A stretch of 64,000 nucleotides of DNA from a bacterium (GTDB lineage Bacteria > BMS3Abin14): contig CP070719.1 in assembly GCA_020350725.1 (NCBI GenBank), positions 308,999-372,998 of the forward strand, read 5' to 3'. Below the pieces are notes generated by a model. The model made no database searches. It was not told the origin of the DNA and was given only the letters and a program-made list of their open reading frames with translations. The position numbers and the translations under genes are program-made. Below, one piece after another: positions 15,198-23,551 of this stretch. How positions within the stretch are numbered: the first letter of the stretch is position 1; every line of letters starts with the position of its first letter.

Positions 15198-16477
15198 GAG
15201 GCGATCTCCACCTCGGCAAGCTCCTCGAGGCAGGCGCCCTCTTCAGACAGCCGGCTTCGGTCTCCCGGCCGGAAGACAACGTGACCCAGAACGCGCGAGA
15301 AATAATCGTCGGGCGGCAGGGCCACCCGGTGCCCGGGTTTTCTGTAAAAAACCACCTCGAGGACCTTCGGGTCCGTCTGGAGCCGGCCGTTGGCGAGATT
15401 CTGGAGGAGACCCTCCCGGCGGGCGAACATGCGGAACGCCGCGAGGAATTCATGGGATTCCAGTTTCGGCAGGAAGATCGTCCGACCCTCGGCCACGTCC
15501 AAAGCCAGGCCCAGAGTGTCGATGCCGCTGCTGGCCTTCACCAGCCAGGGAAGACAATCCCCCGCAGGCCGCGCCGAGACCTCCAGGAAATAGGGGCGTC
15601 CCCGGTGGACGATGAAATCGGCCATGAATATCCCCTGTTCGAATCCCATGGAGCTGGCCGAATTTCGCAGCTGGGCCTCGAGATCTCTCTGGCTGATACC
15701 CGTCTCCTCCATGTCGGCGACGTAATAGAGAAGAGCTGTTCCCGTGCCGATCTCAGGTGCCAGGATCTTGCCGGAAAGACGCACGAGCTGCGCCCGATGG
15801 CCGGAGAGGACAAAGTCGCAGCTGAACTCGGGACCTGTGAAGCCCTCCTCAAGGACGACGTCCTGCCTTGGATCCAGACCCCGGCCCGGGGGGGAAAAGC
15901 TCCGGTACATCCGGTCGTCGGTATGGTTGGCCAGCCTCCTGGTGATGATCCGGAACGCCTTTCTGGCGTCTTCCCGCTTACGGCACCAGAAGACCAGTTC
16001 GCTTCCCGATCCGGTAAGAGGTTTGAGGACCAGGGGGAATCCCAGCTTGTCCATGACCGTCTCGAGGTCATCCCTGTCACGGGCGGTCAGGGATCTCGGG
16101 CAGCACACACCCGAGCGAAGCCATGCCCTCTTGGAGTGGAATTTGCTGCGGCTTGTCCGCACAGCCTCCAGTGAATGAAAGGGGAGCTTCCAACGATCGG
16201 CAAGATCGGAGGCGAGGATCAGGGATTCGTCGTCGTAGCAGGTAAGGCCGCTGAGTTCGATGTCGTAACGGACAAGATGGCCGGAAAGCGCCTCCGCCGA
16301 CCCCCGGGCATCCCGAAGGTCGAAGGTGACCTCCTCTTCAGGACCCGGCGTTTCCTCCGACGCCTCAAGACGCATCCTCTCATCGGTGAGAAAGAGGGCT
16401 CGTCCCGGGTATCTCCGCCGTATGATGTCGACGTAATCGGGAGTCGTGCCGACTACGAGGACCCGTCTTGAGCTCAT
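15194..16477 (-). CDS. ATP-grasp ligase
   Basis: The 427-residue protein shows the ATP-grasp architecture. An N-terminal Rossmann-like domain begins RVLVVGTTPDYVDIIRRRYPG. It is followed by LGFPLVLKPLTGSGSELV near residue 150 (ATP-binding lysine and glycine loop). VVLEEGFTGPEFSCDFVL and FMADFIVHRGRPYFLEVSARPAGDCLPWL supply the metal ligands. These enzymes join a carboxylate to an amine through an acyl-phosphate. Its neighbours (two decarboxylases and a GNAT-like transferase) suggest amide bond formation between an amino acid and an amine. ATG 16477 follows AAAAGGA. The exact substrates cannot be read. Confidence 0.88.
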   Translation of the reverse strand: MSSRRVLVVGTTPDYVDIIRRRYPGRALFLTDERMRLEASEETPGPEEEVTFDLRDARGSAEALSGHLVRYDIELSGLTCYDDESLILASDLADRWKLPFHSLEAVRTSRSKFHSKRAWLRSGVCCPRSLTARDRDDLETVMDKLGFPLVLKPLTGSGSELVFWCRKREDARKAFRIITRRLANHTDDRMYRSFSPPGRGLDPRQDVVLEEGFTGPEFSCDFVLSGHRAQLVRLSGKILAPEIGTGTALLYYVADMEETGISQRDLEAQLRNSASSMGFEQGIFMADFIVHRGRPYFLEVSARPAGDCLPWLVKASSGIDTLGLALDVAEGRTIFLPKLESHEFLAAFRMFARREGLLQNLANGRLQTDPKVLEVVFYRKPGHRVALPPDDYFSRVLGHVVFRPGDRSRLSEEGACLEELAEVEIAS

Positions 16478-16489
16478 GGGATTTCCTTT

Positions 16490-17404
16490 TCAGGCTGCCC
16501 GAACACCGGCTTCGGCCAGCAGGTAGAGGGGGCGCTCCTGGAGGTGAAACATCTTCTTCCAGTTGAAGTCGCCGCAGAGGAAATCCACCTCGAGCATCCG
16601 CTCCTCGCAGGCCCGCCTCATGTGATGCAGATTGATGAGCTTGGCGATGCCGGGATAGAAGGCGCTGGTGCCCCCCGCCATGAGCGTGTACACGCCGTTG
16701 TAAAGCACCCCGATGTCAACCGCGGCGGTCTCGCCTGCGATGAGGACCGTCGTCACCCGGAGCCAGCCTTGCTGGTCAAAGAAGCTGACCATGTCCCGGA
16801 ATCCCCTCCTGAAGCGGGGATCGCTGAAATAGGAGTCATGGCCGAACCGGGAGACGTTCATGGTCACCATGGAATCGAAATCCTCGATCCGGTTTTGACG
16901 CCAGGAGATCCCCATGGCTTCGATGGCCTCGATCTCACGGCCGATCCTCTTGATCGATTTGCTCGAGAACTGGCCCATAAACCGATCGAATTCGAATCCG
17001 AAATGGGGGGGGCGGAAGAGATAGCCGATTTCGTCCACCGTCCTGTTGGCGGGAAGAGCCGCAGACCTGTTCGACAGGTACCTGATGTGAAAGGGGCCGG
17101 GGACAGCGGCCAGCAGACGCTCGGGGTCCCTGGCAGTCAGGATGTTCTGCTCCAGCCAGGTCCTGCCCTTCCACGTTTCACCGGGGAAAAAGGCGTAGCA
17201 GCCCTGTTCCTCCACCCAGGACAGGGGAAGGAGGCCTGAGAGACGGCCGCCGGTTTCCTCTACCAGAAAGTGGATAGGTCTGGAGAAATGGCGGTGAAAG
17301 GAGGAGCGCACCTCCCAGAGATCGGTGATCATCTCCCGGGGCATGATGGCCTCCCAGAGGCTCCTGGCCTCCTCCAGGTCCCGGACCACCCTGAGGCCGT
17401 CCAT
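16490..17404 (-). CDS. GNAT/FemAB-like N-acyltransferase
   Basis: The 304-residue protein has the double-GNAT layout of the CelD/FemAB-like acetyltransf_6 group. Typical strings are LSGLLPLSWVEEQGCYAFFPG, FSSKSIKRIGREIEAIEAMG, GETAAVDIGVLYNGVYTLMAGGTS and the C-terminal FYPGIAKLINLHHMRRACE with LEVDFLCGDFNWKKMF. These proteins transfer acyl or aminoacyl groups to amines. It starts at ATG 17404 after GGAGGTAGGG, two bases from the SpeD-like stop, so cotranscription is certain in practice. The last motif (GD-x2-WK) is the usual end of the family. Whether the donor is acyl-CoA or aminoacyl-tRNA is open. Confidence 0.82.
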   Translation of the reverse strand: MDGLRVVRDLEEARSLWEAIMPREMITDLWEVRSSFHRHFSRPIHFLVEETGGRLSGLLPLSWVEEQGCYAFFPGETWKGRTWLEQNILTARDPERLLAAVPGPFHIRYLSNRSAALPANRTVDEIGYLFRPPHFGFEFDRFMGQFSSKSIKRIGREIEAIEAMGISWRQNRIEDFDSMVTMNVSRFGHDSYFSDPRFRRGFRDMVSFFDQQGWLRVTTVLIAGETAAVDIGVLYNGVYTLMAGGTSAFYPGIAKLINLHHMRRACEERMLEVDFLCGDFNWKKMFHLQERPLYLLAEAGVRAA

Positions 17405-17406
17405 CC

Positions 17407-17811
17407 CTACCTCCGGAAGGTGATGCTGGTTTCCACCCTCGACCCGCCGAAGTAACGGCGCGCGAATTCGGCCACGATCTCCGGGTCGTAAGGCTTACAG
17501 CTGAACACGTCCAGGTAGGTCGTGTTGGTGAGGTTGGCGAAGTGAGCCGAGATGAGGGAGGTTTCGATGAGCTGGACCATGGAGAAGCCGGCTACCCTCT
17601 CGTCCTCCCCGAAGTGGATCACCTGCGTCTCGCCGAACCGTTTCATCTCGATGAGGTCGCACAGTTGAACAACGAACCGGCGGATGGCGTCCGCGTCCCG
17701 AATGGTATCCGGGCAGCAGTCGTAGATGTCGATGGCCGTGGCAATGCCCCAAACGTTCTCAGCGGCGGCGCGCTCCGGCACGCTCATGGGTACGGGCTGA
17801 ATTCCCATCAT
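17407..17811 (-). CDS. SpeD-like pyruvoyl-dependent decarboxylase
   Basis: The 134-residue protein aligns with bacterial S-adenosylmethionine decarboxylase. Ser85 in ETSLISAH fits the self-cleavage serine that becomes the pyruvoyl group, and His90 and Cys105 (DVFSC) fit the processing histidine and proton-donor cysteine. The spacings, 5 and 15, equal those I recall for Thermotoga maritima SpeD (Ser63-His68-Cys83). The W-P-E motif that follows the histidine in true AdoMet decarboxylases is replaced by FANL, so the substrate is probably not AdoMet. SpeD relatives that decarboxylate arginine or ornithine are known. ATG 17811 follows AAGGAGG. It is the first enzyme gene after the TetR gene. Confidence 0.78.
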   Translation of the reverse strand: MMGIQPVPMSVPERAAAENVWGIATAIDIYDCCPDTIRDADAIRRFVVQLCDLIEMKRFGETQVIHFGEDERVAGFSMVQLIETSLISAHFANLTNTTYLDVFSCKPYDPEIVAEFARRYFGGSRVETSITFRR

Positions 17812-17885
17812 CTTATTTTTCCTCCTTTCTTGCCTTTAGGTGGCCTGTGGCCTTGCCGCTGAGATGGCGTTGGGGCTGGTCACCG

Positions 17886-18542
17886 CTAGGTTTCCTCCTG
17901 ACGGAGGGCTCCGTTGATGAACCGCGCCATGCTGCTCACCAGGACCCCCCTCAGGGACTGCAGATTAGCGTCCACGTCATCGTCCTCCGAGGCGATGACG
18001 GCGAACGAGTAGTAGCCGGAAAGAAAACCCGCCACCGCGCAGCCCATGCGGCGCAGAAGGGGTTTGTCGAGACGCTGTTTGACCACTGCGTCCACCAGTG
18101 CCTCGATGGACTCCAGGTATTCGATGAAGGGCAGCTCCAGGCCGGAATAGCCCTCCTTGAGCTTCAGGTCCGCACGGCCCTGATAGTAGAGGACAAACTC
18201 CTCCCATCGTGTGCTGAAGAAATCGATGTGAACCTGGATGATGGATTCCAGCAGGGACGTCAGGTCGTCAGCCCCGGTGCATCGCTTCTCCATGAGCGAG
18301 GTCAGCTCTTCAAGGACCTGCCGGATCAGGTCGGCGATGATCTCGTTCTTGTCGGAAAAGTGGTAGTAGAAGGTTCCCTTCCCCACGTCCGCCCGCTGGG
18401 TGATCTCGTCGATCGTGGTCAGATCGATCCCCTTCTCGGCGAACAGCTCCCTCGCCGCAATGAGGAGCCGGCGGCGGGTGGCACGGACCCTTCTGGTCTG
18501 GCGGGTGGCCTGTTCCCTGCGGACATTATCCACACCGGTCAT
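17886..18542 (-). CDS. TetR-family regulator of the SpeD operon
   Basis: The 218-residue protein has a clear TetR DNA-binding domain: RVRATRRRLLIAARELFAEKGIDLTTIDEI then ADVGKGTFYYHFSDKNEIIADL. A helical C-terminal domain follows, with YYQGRADLKLKEGYSGLELPFIEYLESIEALVDAV. It lies 74 bases upstream of the SpeD-like gene on the same strand and is preceded by a promoter overlapped by a 13-bp inverted repeat. It therefore probably represses its own operon until a ligand (perhaps a pathway substrate or product) binds. ATG 18542 has GGGAGG upstream. Confidence 0.92.
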   Translation of the reverse strand: MTGVDNVRREQATRQTRRVRATRRRLLIAARELFAEKGIDLTTIDEITQRADVGKGTFYYHFSDKNEIIADLIRQVLEELTSLMEKRCTGADDLTSLLESIIQVHIDFFSTRWEEFVLYYQGRADLKLKEGYSGLELPFIEYLESIEALVDAVVKQRLDKPLLRRMGCAVAGFLSGYYSFAVIASEDDDVDANLQSLRGVLVSSMARFINGALRQEET

Positions 18543-18567
18543 GATGATTTTTTCCTCCCATTTTTTC

Positions 18568-18599
18568 GACTAGATAGTCAATTTTGACCATTTAGTCAA
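18568..18599 (-). promoter_or_regulatory. Promoter and operator of the tetR-speD-like operon
   Basis: On the minus strand TTGACT (18599-18594), 17 bases, TATCTA (18576-18571). The inverted repeat GACTARATRGTCA (18568-18580 and 18585-18597, two mismatches of 13) covers both elements, the position expected for TetR autorepression. Confidence 0.75.
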
Positions 18600-18903
18600 C
18601 AAAAAATTGGACCTTCCGGAAGTTTTTTTCCGACGGAAAAACAGGGGCAGTTAGAAACGAAATTTCCCCTTTAATTTAAACAGTTAGAATGGATCCGGTT
18701 TGTGTGATCCGATCGTCCGGCGGCCGGCCGGGTCCTTCCCTTGGGGCTGCCGGAGAAAAGGGGTGGTGCGGTCAGAAAAAAAGCCCGGTTCATCTCGAAC
18801 CGGGCCTATCGTTGATTTGGCATTTCTGAAGCCCGTGGACTGTGATCCACTCCATCCACACACTATTACAATAGACTATATCCTTTATTTCTTTACTTTT
18901 CCC
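18600..18903. other. Gap between two minus-strand operons
   Basis: No gene is seen. It holds the terminator of the carboxylase operon (18776-18805) and upstream sequence of the tetR promoter. Confidence 0.6.
18776..18805 (-). terminator. Terminator of the carboxylase operon
   Basis: Minus-strand stem GCCCGGTTC / GAACCGGGC with a five-base loop followed by seven T. Confidence 0.88.
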
Positions 18904-20928
18904 CTATCCCCCGTCCTCCTCCAGCACGAACAGCAGCTGGTTCTCGATCACCGGTTCGTTCAGGCCGATGCAGATCTCGGCTATCCGACCGTTGATAGGG
19001 GCGGCGATGACGTTTTCCATCTTCATCGCCTCGATGTTGGCGATCTCCTCCCCTTCGTGGACGATGTCTCCCACGGCGATATCACCGCGCTTGGGATTGC
19101 CCATCCGCCACACGGAGCCGGTGATGGGTGAGCCGACCTCGTTGGTGGCCTTGGCCATGCGGATCTCGGCCTTGACCACCCGGGGCGTCTCCACCGTAAA
19201 CACCTTGGCCTGGTTGTTGATCCTCAGGACCACCGGGACGTAGCCGTCGTACTCGTCGCCCACCGAGACCATCTCGACGGTATGGGGCTTGTCTCTCATC
19301 TGAAAGTCCACCTTGTCGCCGGGGCGGGGGAGCCCGGAGTGCCACACGTTGGTGGGCAGGACGATGGAGGATTCCCCGTACTCCTCCCGAAACTCGATCA
19401 TCTCCACCGTGTCCTTGGGGTGCATGAGAAAGAGGATGAACTCCTCCTCGGAGGGATGCCAGCCCAGCTTCGCGGCAAGATCCTCCCTCAGGCCGTCAAG
19501 ATCCTCATCCTCCAGGGCGTCGAGGGGAGAGTCCCCGATCCTCCTGGCCAGATTCTCCTGCCATTGATCTCCGAACGCGCTCTGGTAGACCCAGTCGGCC
19601 GGCCATCCGGCAGGAAGCCTGCCGTACCCTCCCAGGATAAGGTTCTTGAAATCCCCCGGCGCGGTGACGAAGAACTCCATGAGCTCCTCCCTCTCCTCGG
19701 GGGCCAGCCTGTCCAGGTCCTGGTCGACTTCCTCGGTGAACTTCTTCAGGAGGGCGATGAGGCGGTTGACGCCTGTTAAACCGAACTCTTTGGCGTAGCG
19801 GTTCACGGTGCCGCTGCAGGTGACCCAGGTCATCTGGCTGCCGGGGGTGACGTCAAAGTAGTGGACGATTCGGTTGTACAGGGACATCACCTGCAGGATC
19901 TGGGGCATAAGGTGGAGAAAACCGCCCCTCTCGGCCTGCTCGAAGGAACTGGGAAAGGCCCCTCCGGGCATCCTGTGCTGGACGACGTTATGATCGAAGC
20001 CCTTGAAAGGCGACTCGGCCCAGCCGTATTGGCGCACCCAGTCCCGGGCCTTCTGGACGGCGGCCTCCGCCTCAGGGCGGTTCAGGAGCACCGGGATCCC
20101 GGCCTCCTCGAGATAGGCGTGGAGAGAGAGTATAGGAGCCTGACCGTAGAATCGGGTTAAAGAGTCCTCCTGGGCGTCCAGGAGTTTGGCGCCGGCCTGG
20201 GCGGCAGCCAGCAGGGCGGGAAGGGCCAGCCCGTCCGTCGAGTGGCGGTGGTACTGAACCACTGCCTCCGGGTACTTCTGCAGGATGGCGTCAACCAGCT
20301 CCCGGATCCTCTCCGGACTCCCCACTCCCGCCATGTCCTTGATGCAGAGGACGACCTCCTCCACGCCGCCGCACAGGTCAACCATGTCGTCGACGACTCC
20401 GAGGTAATAGTCGTTGGTCGCCCAGTCCGCCTGGGTAAAGGAAACAGCCGGTTCGAACAGGAGGCCTCTTTCCATGACCACCTCGCAGATGGTACGCATA
20501 TTGCGGACGTCGTTGAGAAAGGAGAAGCACCTCCAGACATCGATGTCCACCTTGGACACCACATATTCGATGACGTTCCGGGGGTAGGGCCGGTACCCCC
20601 ACAGGCTGGTCTCGCGGATCAGGGTCTGAAGGAGAACGCTGGGCATTCTCTCACGAAGGATAGCCGTCTCCTCAAAGGGACTCTCCCGGCGGTTGAGGAT
20701 CCCCACGTGCCAGCGTGCCCCTCCGTGGACCTCTGCGGAAAAAAGGTTCATCCGGTCGTAGTGGGGAGCCAGGGTGGCCTGGTCGTGGATCCGGAGCCGG
20801 TTCTTGAAGTCCGACTGGCCGGCGTCCCTCATTCCCGTGGAGGTGATGGCTACCCCCGGCAGGGCTCTTACCTTCCTGATGATCTCCGCAGGGGTCATGC
20901 CTGGTCTGAAAACTGTCCGATCACTCAT
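18904..20928 (-). CDS. Biotin-dependent carboxyltransferase subunit (PycB/OadA-like)
   Basis: The 674-residue protein has an N-terminal TIM-barrel carboxyltransferase domain (GMRDAGQSDFKNRLR near residue 32; CIKDMAGVGSPERI with the lysine that is carboxylated in this family; QYHRHSTDGLALPALLAA with the metal histidines). A conserved PYC C-terminal domain follows. The biotinyl domain ends the protein, with the biotin lysine in EAMKME near residue 640. It would transfer CO2 from carboxybiotin to pyruvate or a related 2-oxoacid. The usual FRDAHQS metal motif reads MRDAGQS, so substrate specificity may have shifted. ATG 20928 lies nine bases after the biotin carboxylase gene. Confidence 0.87.
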   Translation of the reverse strand: MSDRTVFRPGMTPAEIIRKVRALPGVAITSTGMRDAGQSDFKNRLRIHDQATLAPHYDRMNLFSAEVHGGARWHVGILNRRESPFEETAILRERMPSVLLQTLIRETSLWGYRPYPRNVIEYVVSKVDIDVWRCFSFLNDVRNMRTICEVVMERGLLFEPAVSFTQADWATNDYYLGVVDDMVDLCGGVEEVVLCIKDMAGVGSPERIRELVDAILQKYPEAVVQYHRHSTDGLALPALLAAAQAGAKLLDAQEDSLTRFYGQAPILSLHAYLEEAGIPVLLNRPEAEAAVQKARDWVRQYGWAESPFKGFDHNVVQHRMPGGAFPSSFEQAERGGFLHLMPQILQVMSLYNRIVHYFDVTPGSQMTWVTCSGTVNRYAKEFGLTGVNRLIALLKKFTEEVDQDLDRLAPEEREELMEFFVTAPGDFKNLILGGYGRLPAGWPADWVYQSAFGDQWQENLARRIGDSPLDALEDEDLDGLREDLAAKLGWHPSEEEFILFLMHPKDTVEMIEFREEYGESSIVLPTNVWHSGLPRPGDKVDFQMRDKPHTVEMVSVGDEYDGYVPVVLRINNQAKVFTVETPRVVKAEIRMAKATNEVGSPITGSVWRMGNPKRGDIAVGDIVHEGEEIANIEAMKMENVIAAPINGRIAEICIGLNEPVIENQLLFVLEEDGG

Positions 20929-20937
20929 GATATGTCC

Positions 20938-22392
20938 TTATATCCAGGACCGCGGTCCCAGGGCTGAAACCTCCGCCAGGTATTTGGCGATCTTGAGCAG
21001 CTCGTCCTCAGTGCTTGGTTCCCGGAAGGCCTTGACCAGGTCCTGGAGGTTGTCGTCGATGAACCGGGTGGAAAAATCCCCGGCCCGGAAGGCCGGGTGG
21101 CGGATGATGCTCATGAGAAGGGGTTTGAGAGTCTTGACCCCTTCCACCCTCAGGCTGCGTCCCAAAGCCCGGTCCATGACGTTGAGGGCATCCTCGCGGT
21201 TATGGCCGGCGCTCATGATGAGCATGAGCAGGGAGTCGTAATAGGGCGGGACCGAGGCACCGTGGTATACGCCGGTGGCGATCCTCAGGTTGGGCCCGTC
21301 GGGTGTCCGCAGGCGGGTGATCGTGCCGAAGGAGGGTCCGAAGGTCTCCGGATCCTCGGCATTGAGCCTGACCTCCATGGCCCACCGGTTGGGTTTGACG
21401 TCGTCCTGTGAAAACCCCAGGGGTTTGCCCTCGGCCACGTCCAGCATGAGGCCCACCAGATCGTATCCGGTGGTCAGTTCCGTGAGGCCGTGCTCCACCT
21501 GCAGCCTGGTGTTGACCTCAAGGAAATAGTAACTGCCCGCACTCTGGTCGAAGATGAACTCCACAGTCCCCGCGGACTGGTAGTCGATCTCCCTCATCAG
21601 GGCAACCGCCTTGCCGCAGATCTCCTGCCGGAGGTCCTCGCTCAGGGACGGAGAGGGCGATTCCTCGATGACCTTCTGGTTGCGCCTCTGAATGCTGCAT
21701 TCCCTCTCGTAGAGGTGAACGACGTTCCCATGCTGGTCGCCCAGGATCTGGACCTCAATGTGGCGGGCATTCTGGATGAACTTCTCCAGGATGAGCGTGC
21801 CGCTCCCGAAGGCCTTTTCGGCCTCTGAGCTTGCCTGGGACAGAGCCTGTTCGAGATCCTTCGCCCGGTCCACCCGGACGAGGCCCCGCCCCCCTCCACC
21901 CGAGGCGGCCTTGATCATAATGGGGTATTCGATGCCGGCTTTTCTGATCCAGTCCAGGGCTTCTTCTGAGGTGGTGACATTCTCCCTCCCGGGGATAGTG
22001 GGTACGCCTGCTCTCTGGGCCATCTGCCTGGCATGGGCCTTGTCACCCATACTGCGGATCACACCGGGAGGTGGACCCACCCAGATGAGGCCTTCGTCCT
22101 GGACCATCTGGGCGAAATCACCGTTCTCGGCCAGAAATCCCCAGCCGGGATGAATGGCATCGGACCCCGTCTCGAAGGCTGCCCGCAGGACGTTCTCCAT
22201 GTTCAGGTAGGACTCGGCGGGAGGTGCTTCACCGATGTGCACCGCCCTGTCTGCCATGACCACGTGGTGTCCCAGGCGGTCCGGCGTGCTGTAGACAGCG
22301 GTGGTTGGGATCTTCCTGTCGCGGCAGGTATGCATGACCCTGACCGCCGAAACTCCCCGGTTGGCCACTAGAAGCCGTTCGATTTTCTTCAC
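20938..22392 (-). CDS. Biotin carboxylase subunit (PycA/AccC-like)
   Basis: The 484-residue protein has the full biotin carboxylase ATP-grasp fold. Motifs are LLVANRGVSAVRVMHTCRD at the N-terminus, AIHPGWGFLAENGDFA, IKAASGGGGRGLVRV for ATP, HIEVQILGDQHGNVVHLYERECSIQRRNQKVIEESPSP, and FLEVNTRLQVEHGLTELTTGYDL. It carboxylates biotin with ATP and bicarbonate for the carboxyltransferase subunit encoded directly downstream. Start GTG 22392 follows GAGAGG by eight bases. Together the two subunits replace a single-chain pyruvate carboxylase and probably supply oxaloacetate. Length and motifs are normal. Confidence 0.9.
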   Translation of the reverse strand: MKKIERLLVANRGVSAVRVMHTCRDRKIPTTAVYSTPDRLGHHVVMADRAVHIGEAPPAESYLNMENVLRAAFETGSDAIHPGWGFLAENGDFAQMVQDEGLIWVGPPPGVIRSMGDKAHARQMAQRAGVPTIPGRENVTTSEEALDWIRKAGIEYPIMIKAASGGGGRGLVRVDRAKDLEQALSQASSEAEKAFGSGTLILEKFIQNARHIEVQILGDQHGNVVHLYERECSIQRRNQKVIEESPSPSLSEDLRQEICGKAVALMREIDYQSAGTVEFIFDQSAGSYYFLEVNTRLQVEHGLTELTTGYDLVGLMLDVAEGKPLGFSQDDVKPNRWAMEVRLNAEDPETFGPSFGTITRLRTPDGPNLRIATGVYHGASVPPYYDSLLMLIMSAGHNREDALNVMDRALGRSLRVEGVKTLKPLLMSIIRHPAFRAGDFSTRFIDDNLQDLVKAFREPSTEDELLKIAKYLAEVSALGPRSWI

Positions 22393-22771
22393 TTTACAGA
22401 CCTCTCTTCTCCATCATCTGCCGGCCCCATCGCCGTTCGAGTGCCGCCGGAGGTGCAGCACACCCACCGCCCGCGGCGGCTTCCCCCGGAGGGGCAAATG
22501 GACGCTCCGGATAACGTCGGGTGCCGTTCAGGTCCGCGCACTGGGTTTTGTCCTACACCTTTTGTGGCAGGGTGGATCTCATGCGGAGGGTGAAATATTA
22601 ATTGGCCCGACGGAGGAAATCAAGAGGATAAGAAATCGATCTCCGGATTCGAAGGGCGGTCTTGGAGTGTCGATCCCCCGTGGTGCGAACGGCAAAGATG
22701 GTCCGTGTTGGAGGGAGGGCAAGTAGGAGCAGAATCGAGGTCGACACCAAAGTGAGAGACAGGATCGAGGG
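22393..22771. other. Gap upstream of the carboxylase operon
   Basis: No gene or convincing RNA structure is seen. It must contain the promoter of the biotin carboxylase operon, but I cannot place one with confidence. Confidence 0.4.
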
Positions 22772-23299
22772 CTAGATTCTGGTCAGGAGGGTTTCGTATT
22801 GAAATTTCCTCCGGTTGAATACGTTTGACCCGTGGATCAGGGTTAATCTTGCCGTGATGCTGTCGAAGTCCTTGTGCTTTTCGGAAAACTCAATTGCGAA
22901 GGGGAGAGTGATATCCTCTATGGTCGCGTGAGGGCCGATGTTCAAAGAACCGTCTGCCCGATCATACAGGGAAGACGGCTGAGTCTGAAGGGATATTTGG
23001 TCCCCTGTTTCCAACCTGATATGATCTAAGGACGCTGGGACGATATTTGCCGTCTTCAGATCAAATTCGTCAATCTCAATTTCGTATCCCCGTATCGAGG
23101 CGTCCGAAAGAGGTTCAGTCTGGATGCTGAACCGGAAGACCAACCAGGTCCTCAGGTACTTTTTCTCCTTCTTCTTAACCCACAGCCTGTTTTTGATCTG
23201 ATGCCCGAAGGCCGGCCGGGACCCGCCGTTTGAAGGGAGAAAATGGAGTTTCGGTTTCCTGAAAACGGCCCGGAGGGGATGGAAATAAGCACGTGCCAT
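22772..23299 (-). CDS. Hypothetical protein, PilZ-size, unknown
   Basis: The 175-residue protein starts at ATG 23299 behind GGGAGA. The N-terminus is basic (MARAYFHPLRAVFRKPKL). The rest is a mixed beta-rich domain with YEIEIDEFDLKTANIVPASLDHIRLETGDQISLQ and PFAIEFSEKHKDFDSITARLTLIHGSN. I recognise no family and see no signal peptide or membrane segment. It has its own promoter and is isolated from other genes. Base use is less GC-rich than the neighbours. Confidence 0.55.
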   Translation of the reverse strand: MARAYFHPLRAVFRKPKLHFLPSNGGSRPAFGHQIKNRLWVKKKEKKYLRTWLVFRFSIQTEPLSDASIRGYEIEIDEFDLKTANIVPASLDHIRLETGDQISLQTQPSSLYDRADGSLNIGPHATIEDITLPFAIEFSEKHKDFDSITARLTLIHGSNVFNRRKFQYETLLTRI

Positions 23300-23384
23300 A
23301 GGACATCTCCCTGATCCCCTCCCAATGGAATTCAAGGCTAGAAGAATAAAGTCAAAAAATAAACAGGCACCTTACTCAACTAAA

Positions 23385-23413
23385 ATGCTAGTATATATTT
23401 GGGCAGTTGTCAA
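23385..23413 (-). promoter_or_regulatory. Putative promoter of the hypothetical gene at 22772-23299
   Basis: Minus-strand TTGACA (23413-23408), 17 bases, TAGCAT (23390-23385), in AT-rich sequence about 85 bases before the start codon. Confidence 0.5.
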
Positions 23414-23521
23414 GTTAAATGTTTACCATAGCAATCAGGTAATTAATCGGTAAGCTTTCGCAATTTCACCTTAAAGTGGGGTATTTTGTCCCTCCTGTAA
23501 CAGGCCGGGTTCCCAATGACC

Positions 23522-23551
23522 GCCGGCCCGTTTGCAAGCGAACGGGCCGGC
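23522..23551. other. Perfect GC-rich hairpin
   Basis: Stem GCCGGCCCGTT / AACGGGCCGGC, 11 bp, loop TGCAAGCG, without a following T run. Function unclear. Confidence 0.5.

Noticed and set aside
23522-23551. Rho-independent terminator
   Set aside because: The stem is perfect but there is no T run on either side; kept only as an unexplained hairpin.
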